Position numbers and translations under genes: made by a program. Positions 5,114 through 5,137 of a stretch of DNA of 5,137 bases are shown here, piece by piece. The stretch is from the NCBI GenBank assembly GCA_021154945.1, contig JAJNQF010000290.1:1-5137 (forward strand), in the 5' to 3' direction. The notes under the pieces are model-generated. The model did no database searches and was not told the DNA's origin. It was given only the letters and a program-made list of their open reading frames with translations. How positions within the stretch are numbered: position 1 is the stretch's first letter; the number at the start of each line of letters is the position of its first letter. The DNA is from Sphingomonas sp. GTDB taxonomy: Bacteria > Pseudomonadota > Alphaproteobacteria > Sphingomonadales > Sphingomonadaceae.

Positions 5114-5137
5114 ATGTCCGCCGTTACTTCCACCTTT
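5114..5137 (+). CDS. Possible 5' end of a further gene, cut by the window edge
   Basis: An ATG with AAGG (5109-5112) just upstream opens a frame reading MSAVTSTF to the window end. Eight residues are too few to assign a family. The close Shine-Dalgarno and the position after an apparent transcript end favour a start codon here, but the call depends on sequence beyond the window. Confidence 0.35.

Noticed and set aside
4219..5133. A 304-codon open frame on the minus strand opposite msrA
   Set aside because: It is rich in Arg, Gly and His, covers the well-supported msrA and crosses the downstream repeats; no motif was seen.

Overview
This window is ordinary chromosomal DNA from a GC-rich alphaproteobacterium, most likely a sphingomonad (Sphingomonas or a close relative). 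The assignment rests on the high GC content, on the protein sequences, and on the GC-rich palindromic elements between genes, which look like the dispersed repeats I know from Sphingomonadales. I could run no database search, so the genus is an inference.

Layout. Positions 1-68 hold a short GC-rich repeat with a 20-bp period. Positions 69-737 (minus strand) encode a YcbL/GloC-type metallo-beta-lactamase-fold hydrolase. An 80-bp divergent intergenic region separates it from 818-2590 (plus), a fused PabB-PabC enzyme that makes 4-aminobenzoate for folate. After 49 bp comes 2640-3839 (plus), a class I (1-beta subgroup) aspartate aminotransferase that probably has its own promoter inside the end of the pab gene. 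Positions 3846-3965 are a 120-bp imperfect palindrome. Positions 3966-4181 are gene-free and contain two hairpins just upstream of a 48-codon ORF (4182-4328) encoding a small membrane or exported protein. Positions 4378-5037 encode an exported peptide-methionine (S)-S-oxide reductase, MsrA. The last 100 bp contain a hairpin, a second repeat type, and the probable start of another gene at 5114.

How the genes relate. The two central genes are housekeeping metabolism: PabB-PabC uses chorismate, and the aminotransferase moves amino groups between aspartate or glutamate and oxo acids, possibly also in the aromatic branch. The hydrolase clears thioester or glyoxalase-type substrates in the cytoplasm. 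MsrA repairs oxidised methionine outside the inner membrane, and the small protein may be co-transcribed with it.

I found no mobile element with a transposase, no CRISPR array, no tRNA or rRNA gene, and no clear new multi-gene system. The points most worth a second look are the small ORF with its structured upstream region, the single-cysteine exported MsrA, and a serine in the aminotransferase where prephenate-competent relatives carry Lys, Arg or Gln.
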